64,000 nt of DNA from assembly GCF_003994855.1 (NCBI RefSeq), contig NZ_CP034142.1:4409319-4473318 (forward strand), given 5' to 3'. Below are positions 49,401-59,410 of this stretch, one piece after another (positions within the stretch are counted from its first letter, which is position 1; each line of letters opens with the position of its first letter). Source of the stretch: Marinobacter sp. NP-4(2019) (GTDB taxonomy: Bacteria; Pseudomonadota; Gammaproteobacteria; Pseudomonadales; Oleiphilaceae). Below the pieces are notes generated by a model that was not told the origin of the DNA, did no database searches, and worked only from the letters and a program-made list of their open reading frames with translations. The position numbers and the translations under genes are program-made.

Positions 49401-52400
49401 TCAGAAATCATCCGCGCGTTTCTGAGGCGCCGTCGCCAGCCCCTGCCCGCCACCGGACTGGCCGGCCTGTCTCTCCAGCTCCACCGCCACCGCGTTGGTG
49501 GACTTGGCGAAACCTGCCAACAAGTTGTACAGCACCGGAATGATGAACAGGGTCAGTGTAGTGGCGAACACCAGCCCACCCAGAATCACCACGCCAATGG
49601 AGGCACGGCTTTCCGCACCGGCGCCGGTGGCGAGCACCAGCGGTATCGCACCAAACACCGTGGAAATGGTGGTCATCAACACCGGACGGAACCGCAGGCT
49701 GGCCCCCTCCAGTATGGCATCCCGCACATCGTAGCCCTTGTCCCGGAGCTGGTTAGCGAACTCCACGATCAGGATGCCGTTCTTGGCCATCAGTCCCAGC
49801 AGCATGACGATACCAATCTGACTGTATATGTTCAGGCTGATACCGGCCCAGAACAGGGCAAACAATGCGCCGGTCACCGCCAGCGGTACCGACAGCATGA
49901 TAATCAGCGGGTGAATCCAGCTCTCGAACTGCGCCGCCAGCACCAGGAACACAATGATGAACGCCAGCCCGAAGGTCATATAGATCGCGGCAGACGAATC
50001 CTGAAATTCGCGGCTGAGCCCCTTGTAGCTGATCCGGGCCTCCGGGGGCAGGTTATCCACAGCCAGGTTGTTCAGGTACTCCAGCGCCGACCCCAGATCG
50101 TAACCGTCGGCCAGGGAACCGCTGATCACCACCGCCGGCAAGCGGTCGATCCGTCTCAGATCGGGGTTGGCACCGATTTCACGCACTGACACCAGGGCCT
50201 CCATGGGGATCAACGCGCCACCTTCACGGGGACGGAGAAAGACCTGGCCGAGATCTTCGGGCGTGGCGCGGTCGGCGTCCGCTGCCTGCACAATGACGTC
50301 GTATTCACGGCCGCGATCGACATAGGTGGTCACCTGACGGGACGCCAGCATGGTCTGCAGGGTCAGCCCGACATCCTCCACCGTGATATCCAGGTCCGCC
50401 GCCCGTTCACGGTCGATGTTCACCCGCAACTCCGGCCGGGTCAGTTCAAAATCAGTCTCCAGGTTCAGCAGGTTGGGATTCTCTTTAGCCCGCTCCAGCA
50501 GTTCCTCACTCCAGGCCTGCACCGATTCATAGTCCGGGCCGCCAACCACGATTTCCACCGGCTGGTTGAACCCCCGCTGGCCCAGACCAGGCGGGTTCAC
50601 CGCCACGGCGCGGATACCGGGAATGCTCGACAGCTTGCCACGGAGCTCGTTGGTGACCTGTTGCTGCTTGATGTCACGATCTTCCCAGGGCGCCAGGCCC
50701 ATGATCATGAAGCCATTGTCCGCCTCATTACGGAATCCGACGATGGACAGCAGGCGATTGGCCGTGCCGTCTTCCAGGTAAGGCAGCAGGAACTCTTCGG
50801 CCTTCCCGACGTGGTGATCGGTGTACTCCACGGTTGAGCCGCGGGGGGCGCTGACCGGCATGATAATCACGCCCCGATCTTCAATCGGCGCCAGTTCCTG
50901 GGGCAGTTTGGGAAACACCACCGCAATCAGCACAACGCCCACCAACCCGAGGCCGAGCAGCAATCCCGGCTGCCGCAGGGAGAATCGCAGCATACGCTCA
51001 TAACCGTGGGTCAGGCCATTGAGCACCTTCTCGGTGGCACTCCAGAGCCGGTGGCCCTCTTCGGTTTCCGGGCTGTGTTTCAACCACTTGGAACACAGCA
51101 TCGGTGCCAGTGTCAGCGCCACCAGGCTGGACACCACCACAGCCGCCGCCAGGGTAAAGCCGAATTCCGCAAACAGACGGCCAATATTGCCGCCCATAAA
51201 CGAGATGGGGACAAACACCGCGACAAGCGTGAGGGTGGTGGCTATGACCGCAAACGCCACCTGCTTGGCACCACGGTAGGACGCCAGCAACGGCGGCTCG
51301 CCGTCATCAATACGACGCTGGATGTTCTCGAGCATGACGATGGCATCGTCCACCACCAGACCGATGGCGAGGATCACCGCCAGCAGGGTCAGCACGTTGA
51401 TGGAAAAACCCAGGGCGCCAAGGCCGATGAAGGCACCGATCACCGCCACCGGGATGGTCACGGCCGGAATCAGTGTCGCCCGCCAGGACCGCAGGAACAC
51501 GAAGATCACCAGGATCACCAGCGATACCGCGATGGCCAGGGTGATCATCACCTCCTTGATGGAGGCGCGGATAAAGATGGATTCGTCGTAGCTTTCGGCA
51601 ATGGTGACTTCCGGCGGCAGGGTCTTGCGGATGTTCTCCAGTTCCTCCTGCACGCGGTCCGACACCGCCACGGTGTTGGCCTTGGACTGGCGGATCACCC
51701 CCATACCGATGGCAGTCAGGCCATTGGCCCGCAGACGGCTGGTATCGGATTCCACGCCCATCTGGACGTTGGCCACCTCGCCCAGGCGCAGCAGGTCATT
51801 GCCGTCGCGGCGGATCACCAGTTCGCGGAATTCTTCCACAGTGGACAACCGACCTTCCGCTCTGACGGTGAAGTCGCGGGTGGAGGATTCCACCGAACCG
51901 GCCGGCAATTCAACGTTGTTGGCACGCAACGCGCGCTCGACCTCGGCCACGGTAATGTCACGGGCCGCCAACCGTTCCCGGTCCAGCCAGACGCGAATGG
52001 CGTAGCGGCGCTCACCGCCAATACGCACATCCGCCACACCGTCCAGTACCGAGAGCCGGTCCGCCAGCACCCGATCGGCGAAATCACTCAGCTCCGCGCT
52101 GTCCCAGACATCACTGCGGAGCGTGATCCACATCATCGGACGGGCATCGGAATCGGCCTTGCTCACCACCGGCGGATCCGCTTCATCGGGGAGTTCATTG
52201 CTGATACGGGACACCGCGTCGCGAACATCGTTGGCGGCGATGTCGACATTGCGGGAGGTATTAAATTCGATGCTGGTGCGGGATTCACCCTGCTCGGTAC
52301 TGGACTCGATGGAGCGAATGCCCTCGATACCGCTGATCGCGCCCTCAATCACCTGGGTGATCTGGGTATCCACCACTTCGGCGGCGGCGCCGGTGTAGTC

Positions 52401-52547
52401 GGTGGAGATCGACACCACCGGTGGATCGATATCCGGATACTCCCGTACCGGCAGCCCCAGCAGGGCGGCCAGGCCAAATACCAGGATCAACAGGCTGAGA
52501 ACGGTGGCAAAAACCGGGCGCTTGATCGATACATCGGACAGAATCAT
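49401..52547 (-). CDS. RND-family efflux transporter (HAE1 type)
   Basis: 1,048 residues, the expected length. Starts MILSDVSIKRPVFATVLSLLILVFG, has two large periplasmic loops and 12 membrane helices, and carries the proton-relay pair DD in GLVVDDAIVMLENI (about 405) together with GASLRFRPVLMTTISTVFGAIPL. Pumps drugs or other amphiphiles with the membrane-fusion protein encoded 3 bp upstream. No outer-membrane factor is encoded here, so a TolC-like channel must come from elsewhere. Confidence 0.92.
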   Translation of the reverse strand: MILSDVSIKRPVFATVLSLLILVFGLAALLGLPVREYPDIDPPVVSISTDYTGAAAEVVDTQITQVIEGAISGIEGIRSIESSTEQGESRTSIEFNTSRNVDIAANDVRDAVSRISNELPDEADPPVVSKADSDARPMMWITLRSDVWDSAELSDFADRVLADRLSVLDGVADVRIGGERRYAIRVWLDRERLAARDITVAEVERALRANNVELPAGSVESSTRDFTVRAEGRLSTVEEFRELVIRRDGNDLLRLGEVANVQMGVESDTSRLRANGLTAIGMGVIRQSKANTVAVSDRVQEELENIRKTLPPEVTIAESYDESIFIRASIKEVMITLAIAVSLVILVIFVFLRSWRATLIPAVTIPVAVIGAFIGLGALGFSINVLTLLAVILAIGLVVDDAIVMLENIQRRIDDGEPPLLASYRGAKQVAFAVIATTLTLVAVFVPISFMGGNIGRLFAEFGFTLAAAVVVSSLVALTLAPMLCSKWLKHSPETEEGHRLWSATEKVLNGLTHGYERMLRFSLRQPGLLLGLGLVGVVLIAVVFPKLPQELAPIEDRGVIIMPVSAPRGSTVEYTDHHVGKAEEFLLPYLEDGTANRLLSIVGFRNEADNGFMIMGLAPWEDRDIKQQQVTNELRGKLSSIPGIRAVAVNPPGLGQRGFNQPVEIVVGGPDYESVQAWSEELLERAKENPNLLNLETDFELTRPELRVNIDRERAADLDITVEDVGLTLQTMLASRQVTTYVDRGREYDVIVQAADADRATPEDLGQVFLRPREGGALIPMEALVSVREIGANPDLRRIDRLPAVVISGSLADGYDLGSALEYLNNLAVDNLPPEARISYKGLSREFQDSSAAIYMTFGLAFIIVFLVLAAQFESWIHPLIIMLSVPLAVTGALFALFWAGISLNIYSQIGIVMLLGLMAKNGILIVEFANQLRDKGYDVRDAILEGASLRFRPVLMTTISTVFGAIPLVLATGAGAESRASIGVVILGGLVFATTLTLFIIPVLYNLLAGFAKSTNAVAVELERQAGQSGGGQGLATAPQKRADDF

Positions 52548-52550
52548 CGC

Positions 52551-53645
52551 TTATGACTCCAGCGATGTGGCAAAGCGGTTATCCGGAATCGCCTTGTCGT
52601 CGTCCACCACTTCGATACGGTCGCCACTGCTGAGCCGGTCCTGACCGGTGATAATGACCGGATCATCCGCGGCCAGTCCATCCACCACTTCCACCCAGCC
52701 CGGCTGCCGGGCACCAAGAATGACGGACACCCGACGCGCCTTGCCATCCTCGGCAATAAACACATACTTGTCAGCACCGCGCATCAGTACCGCCTGCTCC
52801 GGAATCACCAGGGCCTCGCGCTCACGCAGGGTCAGGCTGGCCGACATGAACTGGCCGGGCCGGAGCTTGCCATCGGGATTATCAATCAGTGCCCGCACCG
52901 GCAGGGTGCGGCTGAGTTCGCTGATGCGGGTGCCCAGTTCCACCAGTTCGCCGCTGAAGTTGTCTTCCGGGAAGGCGGGGGAGCGGCCCAGAACCGGTTG
53001 CCCGAGACTCACCTGTCCCAGGAAGCGTTCGGGAATGGCAAAACCCAGCTCCATGCGATCGGTGGCGTCCAGGGTGGCAACGGTGGTACCGGATTCGAGG
53101 TAAGCGCCCATGCTGATATCGCTGAGCCCCACCACGCCGGTGAACGGCGCCGTGATGCGGTGGTTATCCAGACGGGTTCGTGCAGCTTCCAGTTGAGCCT
53201 GCGCCACCTCCAGGGTGGTTCGCAATTCATCCACCTGGGACTGCGAAATACTGTTGTTGGAACGCAGGCTGCGGGCCCGCTCATACTGGCGCCGGGCATC
53301 TGCCACCTGCGCCTCGGACACACGCACATCCGCCCGTGCCTGGCGATCATCCAGGCGAAGCAGCAACTCGCCCTGCTCCACACGCTGGCCACTGCGCAGG
53401 TTCAGCTCCACCACGCGGCCACTGACCTCGGTGGTCAATTCAACGGCTTCCTGTGCTTTCAGGCTGCCCACCGCATTAACCCGATCCCGGACAGTTTCCT
53501 GGCTTGGTGTGGTGGTATTGACCACACTCGCCGGGCGAATCCGCTGATCACCGCCATCCGGGCTCTGGTCAAAATAACGGTAGCCGAAGGCCCCACCGAC
53601 TGCTAAAGCCACCAGAACCAGCGCGATCAGCCATTGCTTCAGCAT
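52551..53645 (-). CDS. RND efflux membrane-fusion protein
   Basis: 364 residues from ATG at 53,643-53,645 (MLKQWLIALVLVALAVGGAFGYRYF, an N-terminal anchor or signal). Lipoyl-like halves flank an alpha-hairpin (about 95-150, SEAQVADARRQYERARSL...), followed by the beta-barrel and membrane-proximal domain (LRPGQFMSASLTL...IPEQAVL). Connects the pump to its outer-membrane channel. Confidence 0.9.
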   Translation of the reverse strand: MLKQWLIALVLVALAVGGAFGYRYFDQSPDGGDQRIRPASVVNTTTPSQETVRDRVNAVGSLKAQEAVELTTEVSGRVVELNLRSGQRVEQGELLLRLDDRQARADVRVSEAQVADARRQYERARSLRSNNSISQSQVDELRTTLEVAQAQLEAARTRLDNHRITAPFTGVVGLSDISMGAYLESGTTVATLDATDRMELGFAIPERFLGQVSLGQPVLGRSPAFPEDNFSGELVELGTRISELSRTLPVRALIDNPDGKLRPGQFMSASLTLREREALVIPEQAVLMRGADKYVFIAEDGKARRVSVILGARQPGWVEVVDGLAADDPVIITGQDRLSSGDRIEVVDDDKAIPDNRFATSLES

Positions 53646-53656
53646 AAGTCTCTCAG

Positions 53657-54223
53657 TCAGTCGTTGTCGTTTTTGGTAATCACCAACACCACCTCTCCCA
53701 CATCCACGCCCCATTTACTCATGGTGGTCTGGTTGATGAGAGTGTCCGGTGTCACCAGATACATCCAGTCGTCCATGCGGACGTCGATGGTGCCATCGCC
53801 ATATGACACACGTAATACGTAATTCATGTGGATGGCATTGCCCTGCCATCGCATGGTACCCGGCTCCACCACGTCTCCGGCATCGGCGTGATAGCCGGCA
53901 TCGGAAGGTGTCAGCGTCCAGGTCCGGGTCTGCACTTCACCGTCGTCGAAGCGAAATACTTCGTCCAGCGTGCCCACACCCCGGGCATCCCAGCTGGCAT
54001 CGATATCGGCATCGAACGTCCGGATAACCTTCCCCGACCAATCCTTGACCACGCCTTGCGCGGAAAGTTCGCCATCAAAGAAACGGTCGGGAACCAGTTG
54101 TGGATGGCGGTCGCCGTAGTCGTCCAGGGTCGGCCCGGCGCATCCAGCCAGAATCACTGTCAACAATAACCACAAGGGTAATCGCAGGCCAGCCTGTGTA
54201 GCGGAAGGTCTGGGTATTTGCAT
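53657..54223 (-). CDS. DUF3833 family lipoprotein
   Basis: 188 residues with a lipoprotein signal: hydrophobic LPLWLLLTVILAGC, lipobox LAGC with the modified Cys at about 28. The remainder (FFDGELSAQGVVKDWSGKVIRTFDADIDASWDARGVGTLDEVFRFDDGEVQTRTWTLTP) fits DUF3833, a lipocalin-like beta-barrel family of unknown role. It is 11 bp upstream of the membrane-fusion gene, so probably co-transcribed with the pump. Confidence 0.78.
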   Translation of the reverse strand: MQIPRPSATQAGLRLPLWLLLTVILAGCAGPTLDDYGDRHPQLVPDRFFDGELSAQGVVKDWSGKVIRTFDADIDASWDARGVGTLDEVFRFDDGEVQTRTWTLTPSDAGYHADAGDVVEPGTMRWQGNAIHMNYVLRVSYGDGTIDVRMDDWMYLVTPDTLINQTTMSKWGVDVGEVVLVITKNDND

Positions 54224-54470
54224 GACTTTTACACTCCCGAAGCAGAATTCACTGACACACCACTTCCGGGGAATACGCCCACAGCCAGGTTTTCGATCAA
54301 CCCTTCATCTGCCCCCGGTTCCGATATCGTCATTTCAGCCAATTGTCTTTTCTGACAGGCGGGCTGGCGGTTTTCGTCAATGGAACACCTGTTTGAATGC
54401 CGTAAAACATTTGTCATCGGAGGGCCCGTTGCCTTCCACCCGATTTCCCTTACAGGACAGAGGTACTGTT

Positions 54471-56291
54471 ATGCCGGTTTACAAGGCGCCCCTGCGCGAC
54501 ATGAAATTTCTGCTCAACGATGTGTTTGACTACCCCGGTCACTACGCGTCGCTGAGAAGCGGCGAAAACGCCACCCCGGACATTGTTGAGGCGATCCTCA
54601 GTGAGTGCGGAAAATTCTGCGAGGAAGTGCTCAGTCCGCTGTATCAGCCCGGTGACGAAGAAGGCTGTAAGCTGGCAGACGGTGTGGTCACCACGCCGAA
54701 GGGCTACAAGGAAGCCTACGAGCAGTACGCCATGGGTGGCTGGCAGGGACTGTCCGCACCGGAAGAGTACGGCGGTCAGGGCCTGCCCGCTTCCATGGGT
54801 CTGCTGAAACAGGAAATGATGGGCACCGCCAACTGGCCGTTCTCGATGTACCCGGGCCTGTCCCTGGGCGCCATGAATACCATTTACCTGCATGGCTCCG
54901 AGGATCAGAAACAAACCTACCTGGTACCACTGACGGAAGGCACCTGGGGCGGCACCATGTGTCTGACGGAACCCCAGTGCGGTACCGACCTGGGCCAGGT
55001 CAAAACCAAAGCGGAACCCCAGGCCGATGGCAGCTACAAGCTCACTGGTACCAAGATTTTCATCTCCTCCGGTGACCACGATCTGACCGAGAACATTGTC
55101 CACATTGTGCTGGCACGGCTGCCGGATGCACCCAAGGGCACCAAGGGGATCAGCCTGTTTATCGTTCCCAAGTTCCTGCCGGACGGCAACGGCGGTATCG
55201 GCGAGCGCAACGGCGTGAACTGCGGCAGCCTGGAAAAGAAAATGGGTATCAAGGCATCCGCCACCTGTGTGATGAATTTTGACGAAGCCACCGGATTCCT
55301 GATCGGTCCGGAAAACGAAGGTCTGAACTGCATGTTCACCTTCATGAACACCGCCCGCATCGGTACCGCCATCCAGGGTGTCGGTCCGGCTGAGCTGTCC
55401 TATCAGTGGGCCCTGGACTACGCCAAGGAACGCCGCTCGATGCGTGCGCTGTCCGGCAAGAAAGACCCCGAACACGTGGCCGACGCGCTGATTCACCACG
55501 CCGACGTACGTCGCATGCTGCTGACCCAGAAAGCCATCGCCGAGGGTGGACGCGGGATGCTGTACTACGCCGCCAGGGTGGCCGATCACATGGTGGAGGG
55601 GCACTCAGAAGGCGATGAGAAGAAAGCCGCGAAATACGACGACAAACTCGGTTTCCTGACACCGATCCTCAAGGGCTTCCTGACCGAGTTGGGTAACGAG
55701 GCGGCGAATATCGGCATGCAGGTGTTCGGCGGCCACGGTTACATCCGCGAGCACGGCATGGAGCAGATTGCCCGTGATACCCGCATCGCCACCCTGTACG
55801 AAGGCACCACCGGTATTCAGGCACTGGATCTTCTGGGCCGCAAGGTGCTGCTGATGACCCAGGGTGGTGCGGTACGCGAGTTCACCCTGATCATCGCGAA
55901 TTTCGCCCGCAAGCACCTGACCGACAAGCGACTGCGGCCATTCGCGGTGGAACTGCTGAAGCTCACCGCACAATGGAACCTGCTGACCGTTCGCATCATG
56001 CTGGCGGCCCGCAAGGACCGGGATGTGGTCAGCGCCGCCGCCCACGACTTCCTGATGTACAGCGGTTATGTGTCCATGGCCTACATCTGGGCCCGTCAGG
56101 CGGCGGTCGCTGCCGACAAGCTGGACAACGGCGGTGACGAATCCGAGGAGTTCTACAAGGCCAAACTGGCCACTGCGGAATTCTACTACGAACGCCTGCT
56201 GCCCCGCGCCCAGGCCCACGCCACCAGCATGCTCAGCCCCAGCAAGAACCTGATGCAACTGGACGCAGAGGACATGAGCTTTACCGCCTGA
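54471..56291 (+). CDS. Acyl-CoA dehydrogenase, long form with C-terminal extension
   Basis: 606 residues from ATG at 54,471; the in-frame ATG at 54,222 overlaps the divergent lipoprotein gene and would add a non-conserved leader. ACAD domains with MCLTEPQCGTDLGQVKTKA and the C-terminal ARDTRIATLYEGTTGIQALDLLGRK (catalytic Glu in YEGT), followed by the ~120-residue extension found in DmdC and FadE-like enzymes. Likely beta-oxidation of medium- or long-chain acyl-CoA or methylmercaptopropionyl-CoA; the substrate cannot be set by sequence. Monocistronic, ending in a strong terminator. Confidence 0.85.
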   Translation: MPVYKAPLRDMKFLLNDVFDYPGHYASLRSGENATPDIVEAILSECGKFCEEVLSPLYQPGDEEGCKLADGVVTTPKGYKEAYEQYAMGGWQGLSAPEEYGGQGLPASMGLLKQEMMGTANWPFSMYPGLSLGAMNTIYLHGSEDQKQTYLVPLTEGTWGGTMCLTEPQCGTDLGQVKTKAEPQADGSYKLTGTKIFISSGDHDLTENIVHIVLARLPDAPKGTKGISLFIVPKFLPDGNGGIGERNGVNCGSLEKKMGIKASATCVMNFDEATGFLIGPENEGLNCMFTFMNTARIGTAIQGVGPAELSYQWALDYAKERRSMRALSGKKDPEHVADALIHHADVRRMLLTQKAIAEGGRGMLYYAARVADHMVEGHSEGDEKKAAKYDDKLGFLTPILKGFLTELGNEAANIGMQVFGGHGYIREHGMEQIARDTRIATLYEGTTGIQALDLLGRKVLLMTQGGAVREFTLIIANFARKHLTDKRLRPFAVELLKLTAQWNLLTVRIMLAARKDRDVVSAAAHDFLMYSGYVSMAYIWARQAAVAADKLDNGGDESEEFYKAKLATAEFYYERLLPRAQAHATSMLSPSKNLMQLDAEDMSFTA

Positions 56292-56311
56292 TCCTCCCGG
56301 ATCTTGCCCTG

Positions 56312-56341
56312 AAAGAGGAGCCGCCCGGCTCCTCTTTTTTA
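56312..56341 (+). terminator. Intrinsic terminator after the acyl-CoA dehydrogenase
   Basis: AAAGAGGAGCCG-CC-CGGCTCCTCTTT, a perfect stem, ends in a T-run (CTCTTTTTT), 20 bp past the stop codon. Confidence 0.9.
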
Positions 56342-56407
56342 TCTTCCCCGCCTTACATCTTCGTCAACCTGAAGCGACTGACAGGTTAACTGTCGCCTTT
56401 AACAACA

Positions 56408-56443
56408 TTGACATTGATCAATAAGTTATTGAGAATCATTCGC
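56408..56443 (+). promoter_or_regulatory. Promoter and Fur box of the siderophore operon
   Basis: TTGACA (56,408-56,413), 17-bp spacer, GAGAAT (56,431-56,436). Overlapping the -10 is GTTATTGAGAATCATTCGC (56,425-56,443), which matches the Fur consensus GATAATGAGAATCATTATC at 15 of 19 positions. Iron-replete Fur would block transcription of the operon that starts at 56,505. Confidence 0.82.
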
Positions 56444-56504
56444 ACCTTATTTATCGTTTGATAAATCACCTGTTAGTAAAATTAACAAACGGACGATCCT
56501 GCCC

Positions 56505-58082
56505 ATGTCTGATCACCCTGCATTTTCAAGTACTGCCGTGACACCGCCGTTGTCGCCAGACAGCGCCAAGACCGATCATTTCCTGTTCAACAGCACCAAC
56601 CTGACGCATTACCGCAGCAGCCTGCTCCAGGGGCTGGACCTGATCGAGGCGCGGATGAAAAAGGTCAAACAACCATTCAGCGGAATATTGCCCAGGGAAC
56701 TGGCCGAACAGTTCGAACAGTTGGACCTGGACCAGCCCTGCAACGGCATGGACGAAGCCCTCGCGGAGCTTGACCGGCTCTACCTGGAGGACGCCGTCTA
56801 TTTCCACCACCCTCACTATACCGCTCACCTCAACTGCCCGGTCACCATTCCCGCGATCACCGCAGAGCTTATCCAGGCATCATTCAACACCTCCGTGGAT
56901 ACCTGGGATCAGAGCGGCGGCGGTACCTTCATTGAACAGCGGTTGATTGACTGGACCGCCAACCGTATCGGGTTCGACCGCAACGCTGACGGGGTGTTTA
57001 CCAGCGGCGGCACCCAGTCCAACCTGATGGCCATGTTGCTGGCCCGGGACAACCTGTCCCAACACTTCTGGCAGCACAGCACACGGGAGCAGGGGCTGCA
57101 TCCGGACGCCCACCGATTCCGCATCTTCTGCTCCGAAGTCAGCCATTTCAGCATCCAGAAGGCCGCAGCGCTACTGGGACTGGGTTATGACGCCGTGGTC
57201 CCGGTGCCCTGTGATGCTTACTATCGCATGGACCTGTCCGCCCTGACGCATGCAATCGAGACAACCCGCGAACAGGGACTGCTGCCGATGGCGGTGGTGG
57301 CAACCGCCGGCACCACTGATTTTGGCAGCATCGATCCAATTACCCCGATCGCAGAACTGAGCCGGCGTGAAGGCCTCTGGCTTCATGTGGATGCCGCCTA
57401 TGGCTGTGGCCTGCTGACGTCTTCCCGCCATCGTCACCTGCTGAAGGGCATCGAGCAGGCGGACTCGGTCACCGTCGACTACCACAAATCTTTCCTGCAG
57501 CCGGTCAGTTGCAGCGCCTTGCTGGTGCGCCATAAACACACCCTCGGGTGTGTCACCTGGCACGCCGAATACCTGAACCCCCTTTGCCAACGTCAGGAAG
57601 GCACGCCCAATCTGGTGGACAAGAGCCTGCAGACCACCCGCCGTTTCGATGCTCTCAAACTCTGGCTGACCCTACGTGCGCTTGGGCCCGAGGCGATTGG
57701 CTCGGCTTTCGACAAGGTCATCCACCTGGCCCGCCAGGGTTACCTGCTGCTGTTATCCGACAACGATATCGAGATCCTTCACCAGCCCCAACTCAGTACC
57801 CTGGTGTTCCGCTACCGCCCTGACATGGCCATGAGTGAGGCCACACTGGACCAGCTCAACCAGTCCATCCGCAAGGCGTTGATGCGCTCCGGTGAGGCCC
57901 TGGTCGCCGCCACCCGGGTCCATGGTCGGCAGTACCTGAAGTTCACCCTGCTTAACCCCGACACCCACATACGGGATGTCCAGGCGGTCCTGCGCCTGAT
58001 CAAGCGCCACGGCGCTGAAGCTCTTTCCGCTCATACAGCCGATTACACCCAACAACCGATGGAGGTCGCCCATGTCGGATAA
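56505..58082 (+). CDS. dfoJ: PLP-dependent diamine-forming decarboxylase for siderophore synthesis
   Basis: 525 residues, group II pyridoxal-phosphate decarboxylase. The PLP lysine is in VTVDYHKSFLQPVSC, with VATAGTTDFGSIDPI and LHVDAAYGCG before it. In desferrioxamine clusters (DesA/DfoJ) this enzyme makes cadaverine from lysine; ornithine or diaminobutyrate cannot be excluded. First gene of the operon; its last 11 bases overlap the monooxygenase start. Confidence 0.85.
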   Translation: MSDHPAFSSTAVTPPLSPDSAKTDHFLFNSTNLTHYRSSLLQGLDLIEARMKKVKQPFSGILPRELAEQFEQLDLDQPCNGMDEALAELDRLYLEDAVYFHHPHYTAHLNCPVTIPAITAELIQASFNTSVDTWDQSGGGTFIEQRLIDWTANRIGFDRNADGVFTSGGTQSNLMAMLLARDNLSQHFWQHSTREQGLHPDAHRFRIFCSEVSHFSIQKAAALLGLGYDAVVPVPCDAYYRMDLSALTHAIETTREQGLLPMAVVATAGTTDFGSIDPITPIAELSRREGLWLHVDAAYGCGLLTSSRHRHLLKGIEQADSVTVDYHKSFLQPVSCSALLVRHKHTLGCVTWHAEYLNPLCQRQEGTPNLVDKSLQTTRRFDALKLWLTLRALGPEAIGSAFDKVIHLARQGYLLLLSDNDIEILHQPQLSTLVFRYRPDMAMSEATLDQLNQSIRKALMRSGEALVAATRVHGRQYLKFTLLNPDTHIRDVQAVLRLIKRHGAEALSAHTADYTQQPMEVAHVG

Positions 58083-59409
58083 CACCCTTGATTTCATTGC
58101 CATCGGTCTGGGCCCCTTTAACCTGAGCCTGGCCTGCCTCGCCGAGCCGCTGGAGGACCTGAGCGGTCTGGTGCTGGATGAAAACCCCCAGTTCGACTGG
58201 CATCCGGGCATGATGCTGGAAAACGCCCGGCTGCAAACCCCGTTCCTGTCGGACCTGGTCACCCTGGCGGACCCCACCAGCCCCTACAGTTTTCTCAATT
58301 ATCTCAAGGCCCGGGGCCGCATTTATTCGTTCTATATTCGCGAGAGCTTTTTCCTGTTGCGCCGCGAGTACAACCAGTACTGCCAGTGGGCCGCCAGCCA
58401 ATTGAGCAACGTCCGATTCAACACCCGCGTGGAAGCCATCCACTACGATGACACCGCCAACCATTACGTGGTCACAGCACGCTGCAGCCGGAATGGCAAT
58501 GAACAGCGGTTCCGCGCCCGCCGTCTGGTACTGGGCACCGGACCGCGCCCGGCGGTACCACCCTGCTGCGAACATCTGGATGGCTCGGCCATCCATTCAT
58601 CCGGGTACCTTGACCACAAATCGGAATTGCAGACCCAGCCGTCCATTACCGTGCTCGGAAGCGGGCAGAGTGCTGCCGAGATATTCCACGACCTGCTGCA
58701 GGACGTCGACCGCTTTGGCTATCAGCTGAACTGGATCACCCGGTCCCCCCGCTTCTTCCCGCTGGAATACAGCAAGCTGACCCTGGAGATGACCTCTCCC
58801 GAGTACGTGGACTATTTCCACGATTTGCCAGCGGAAACCCGAGATGATCTGGTGACCAATCAGAAGCATCTTTACAAGGGTATCAATACCGATCTGATCA
58901 ACGATATCTTCGATCTGCTGTACACCAAGCGACTGGCAACGGATGTGCCTGTCAACCTGCTCACCAACAGCCGCTTGGAGTCCGCCCGTTTCTGCGGCAA
59001 CAGCAAGCACCATGAGCTGACGTTCCGCCATCTGGAGCAGGACCGGCCGTTTTCTCTGAACACTGCCGGTCTGGTACTGGCCACCGGCTACCAGTACCGG
59101 GAACCCGACTTCCTGAAGGGCATCGCGGGACGACTCCGCCGTGACAACCGCGGTCGGTTTGCGGTTGGACGCAACTACAGCATTGATCACCAGGGCCGGG
59201 AAATATTCGTGCAGAATGCGGAATTGCACACCCATGGCTTTGTCACCCCCGACCTGGGTATGGCGTGCTATCGCAATGCCTGGATCTTGCGCGAGCTGAC
59301 CGGACGGGAACCCTACGCCATAGAGCAGGCCATTGCCTTCCAGCAATTCGGCGCCCCCGAATTCGATGGGGTTATGCAAGCTACCGGCTCACCGATGGAG
59401 CCGGCGTAA
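58072..59409 (+). CDS. dfoA: Diamine N-monooxygenase (lysine/ornithine N-hydroxylase family)
   Basis: 445 residues. FAD motif (FIAIGLGPFNLSLACL), WHPGMMLENARLQTPFLSDLVTLADPTSPYSFLNYL and an NADPH-binding VLGSGQSAAEIFHDLL are all typical of IucD/PvdA/DesB N-hydroxylases. It would convert the diamine to N-hydroxydiamine, the hydroxamate precursor. Translationally coupled to the decarboxylase by overlap, and one base upstream of the MFS gene. Confidence 0.9.
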   Translation: MSDNTLDFIAIGLGPFNLSLACLAEPLEDLSGLVLDENPQFDWHPGMMLENARLQTPFLSDLVTLADPTSPYSFLNYLKARGRIYSFYIRESFFLLRREYNQYCQWAASQLSNVRFNTRVEAIHYDDTANHYVVTARCSRNGNEQRFRARRLVLGTGPRPAVPPCCEHLDGSAIHSSGYLDHKSELQTQPSITVLGSGQSAAEIFHDLLQDVDRFGYQLNWITRSPRFFPLEYSKLTLEMTSPEYVDYFHDLPAETRDDLVTNQKHLYKGINTDLINDIFDLLYTKRLATDVPVNLLTNSRLESARFCGNSKHHELTFRHLEQDRPFSLNTAGLVLATGYQYREPDFLKGIAGRLRRDNRGRFAVGRNYSIDHQGREIFVQNAELHTHGFVTPDLGMACYRNAWILRELTGREPYAIEQAIAFQQFGAPEFDGVMQATGSPMEPA

Positions 59410-59410
59410 G

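Noticed and set aside
51006..52556. 516-residue + strand open frame opposite the RND pump
   Set aside because: Antisense shadow rich in His and Gln; the pump frame shows clear family motifs throughout.
54222..54470. Extension of the acyl-CoA dehydrogenase to the ATG at 54,222
   Set aside because: The leader shows no conserved sequence and overlaps the divergent lipoprotein start; the family N-terminus begins at 54,471.
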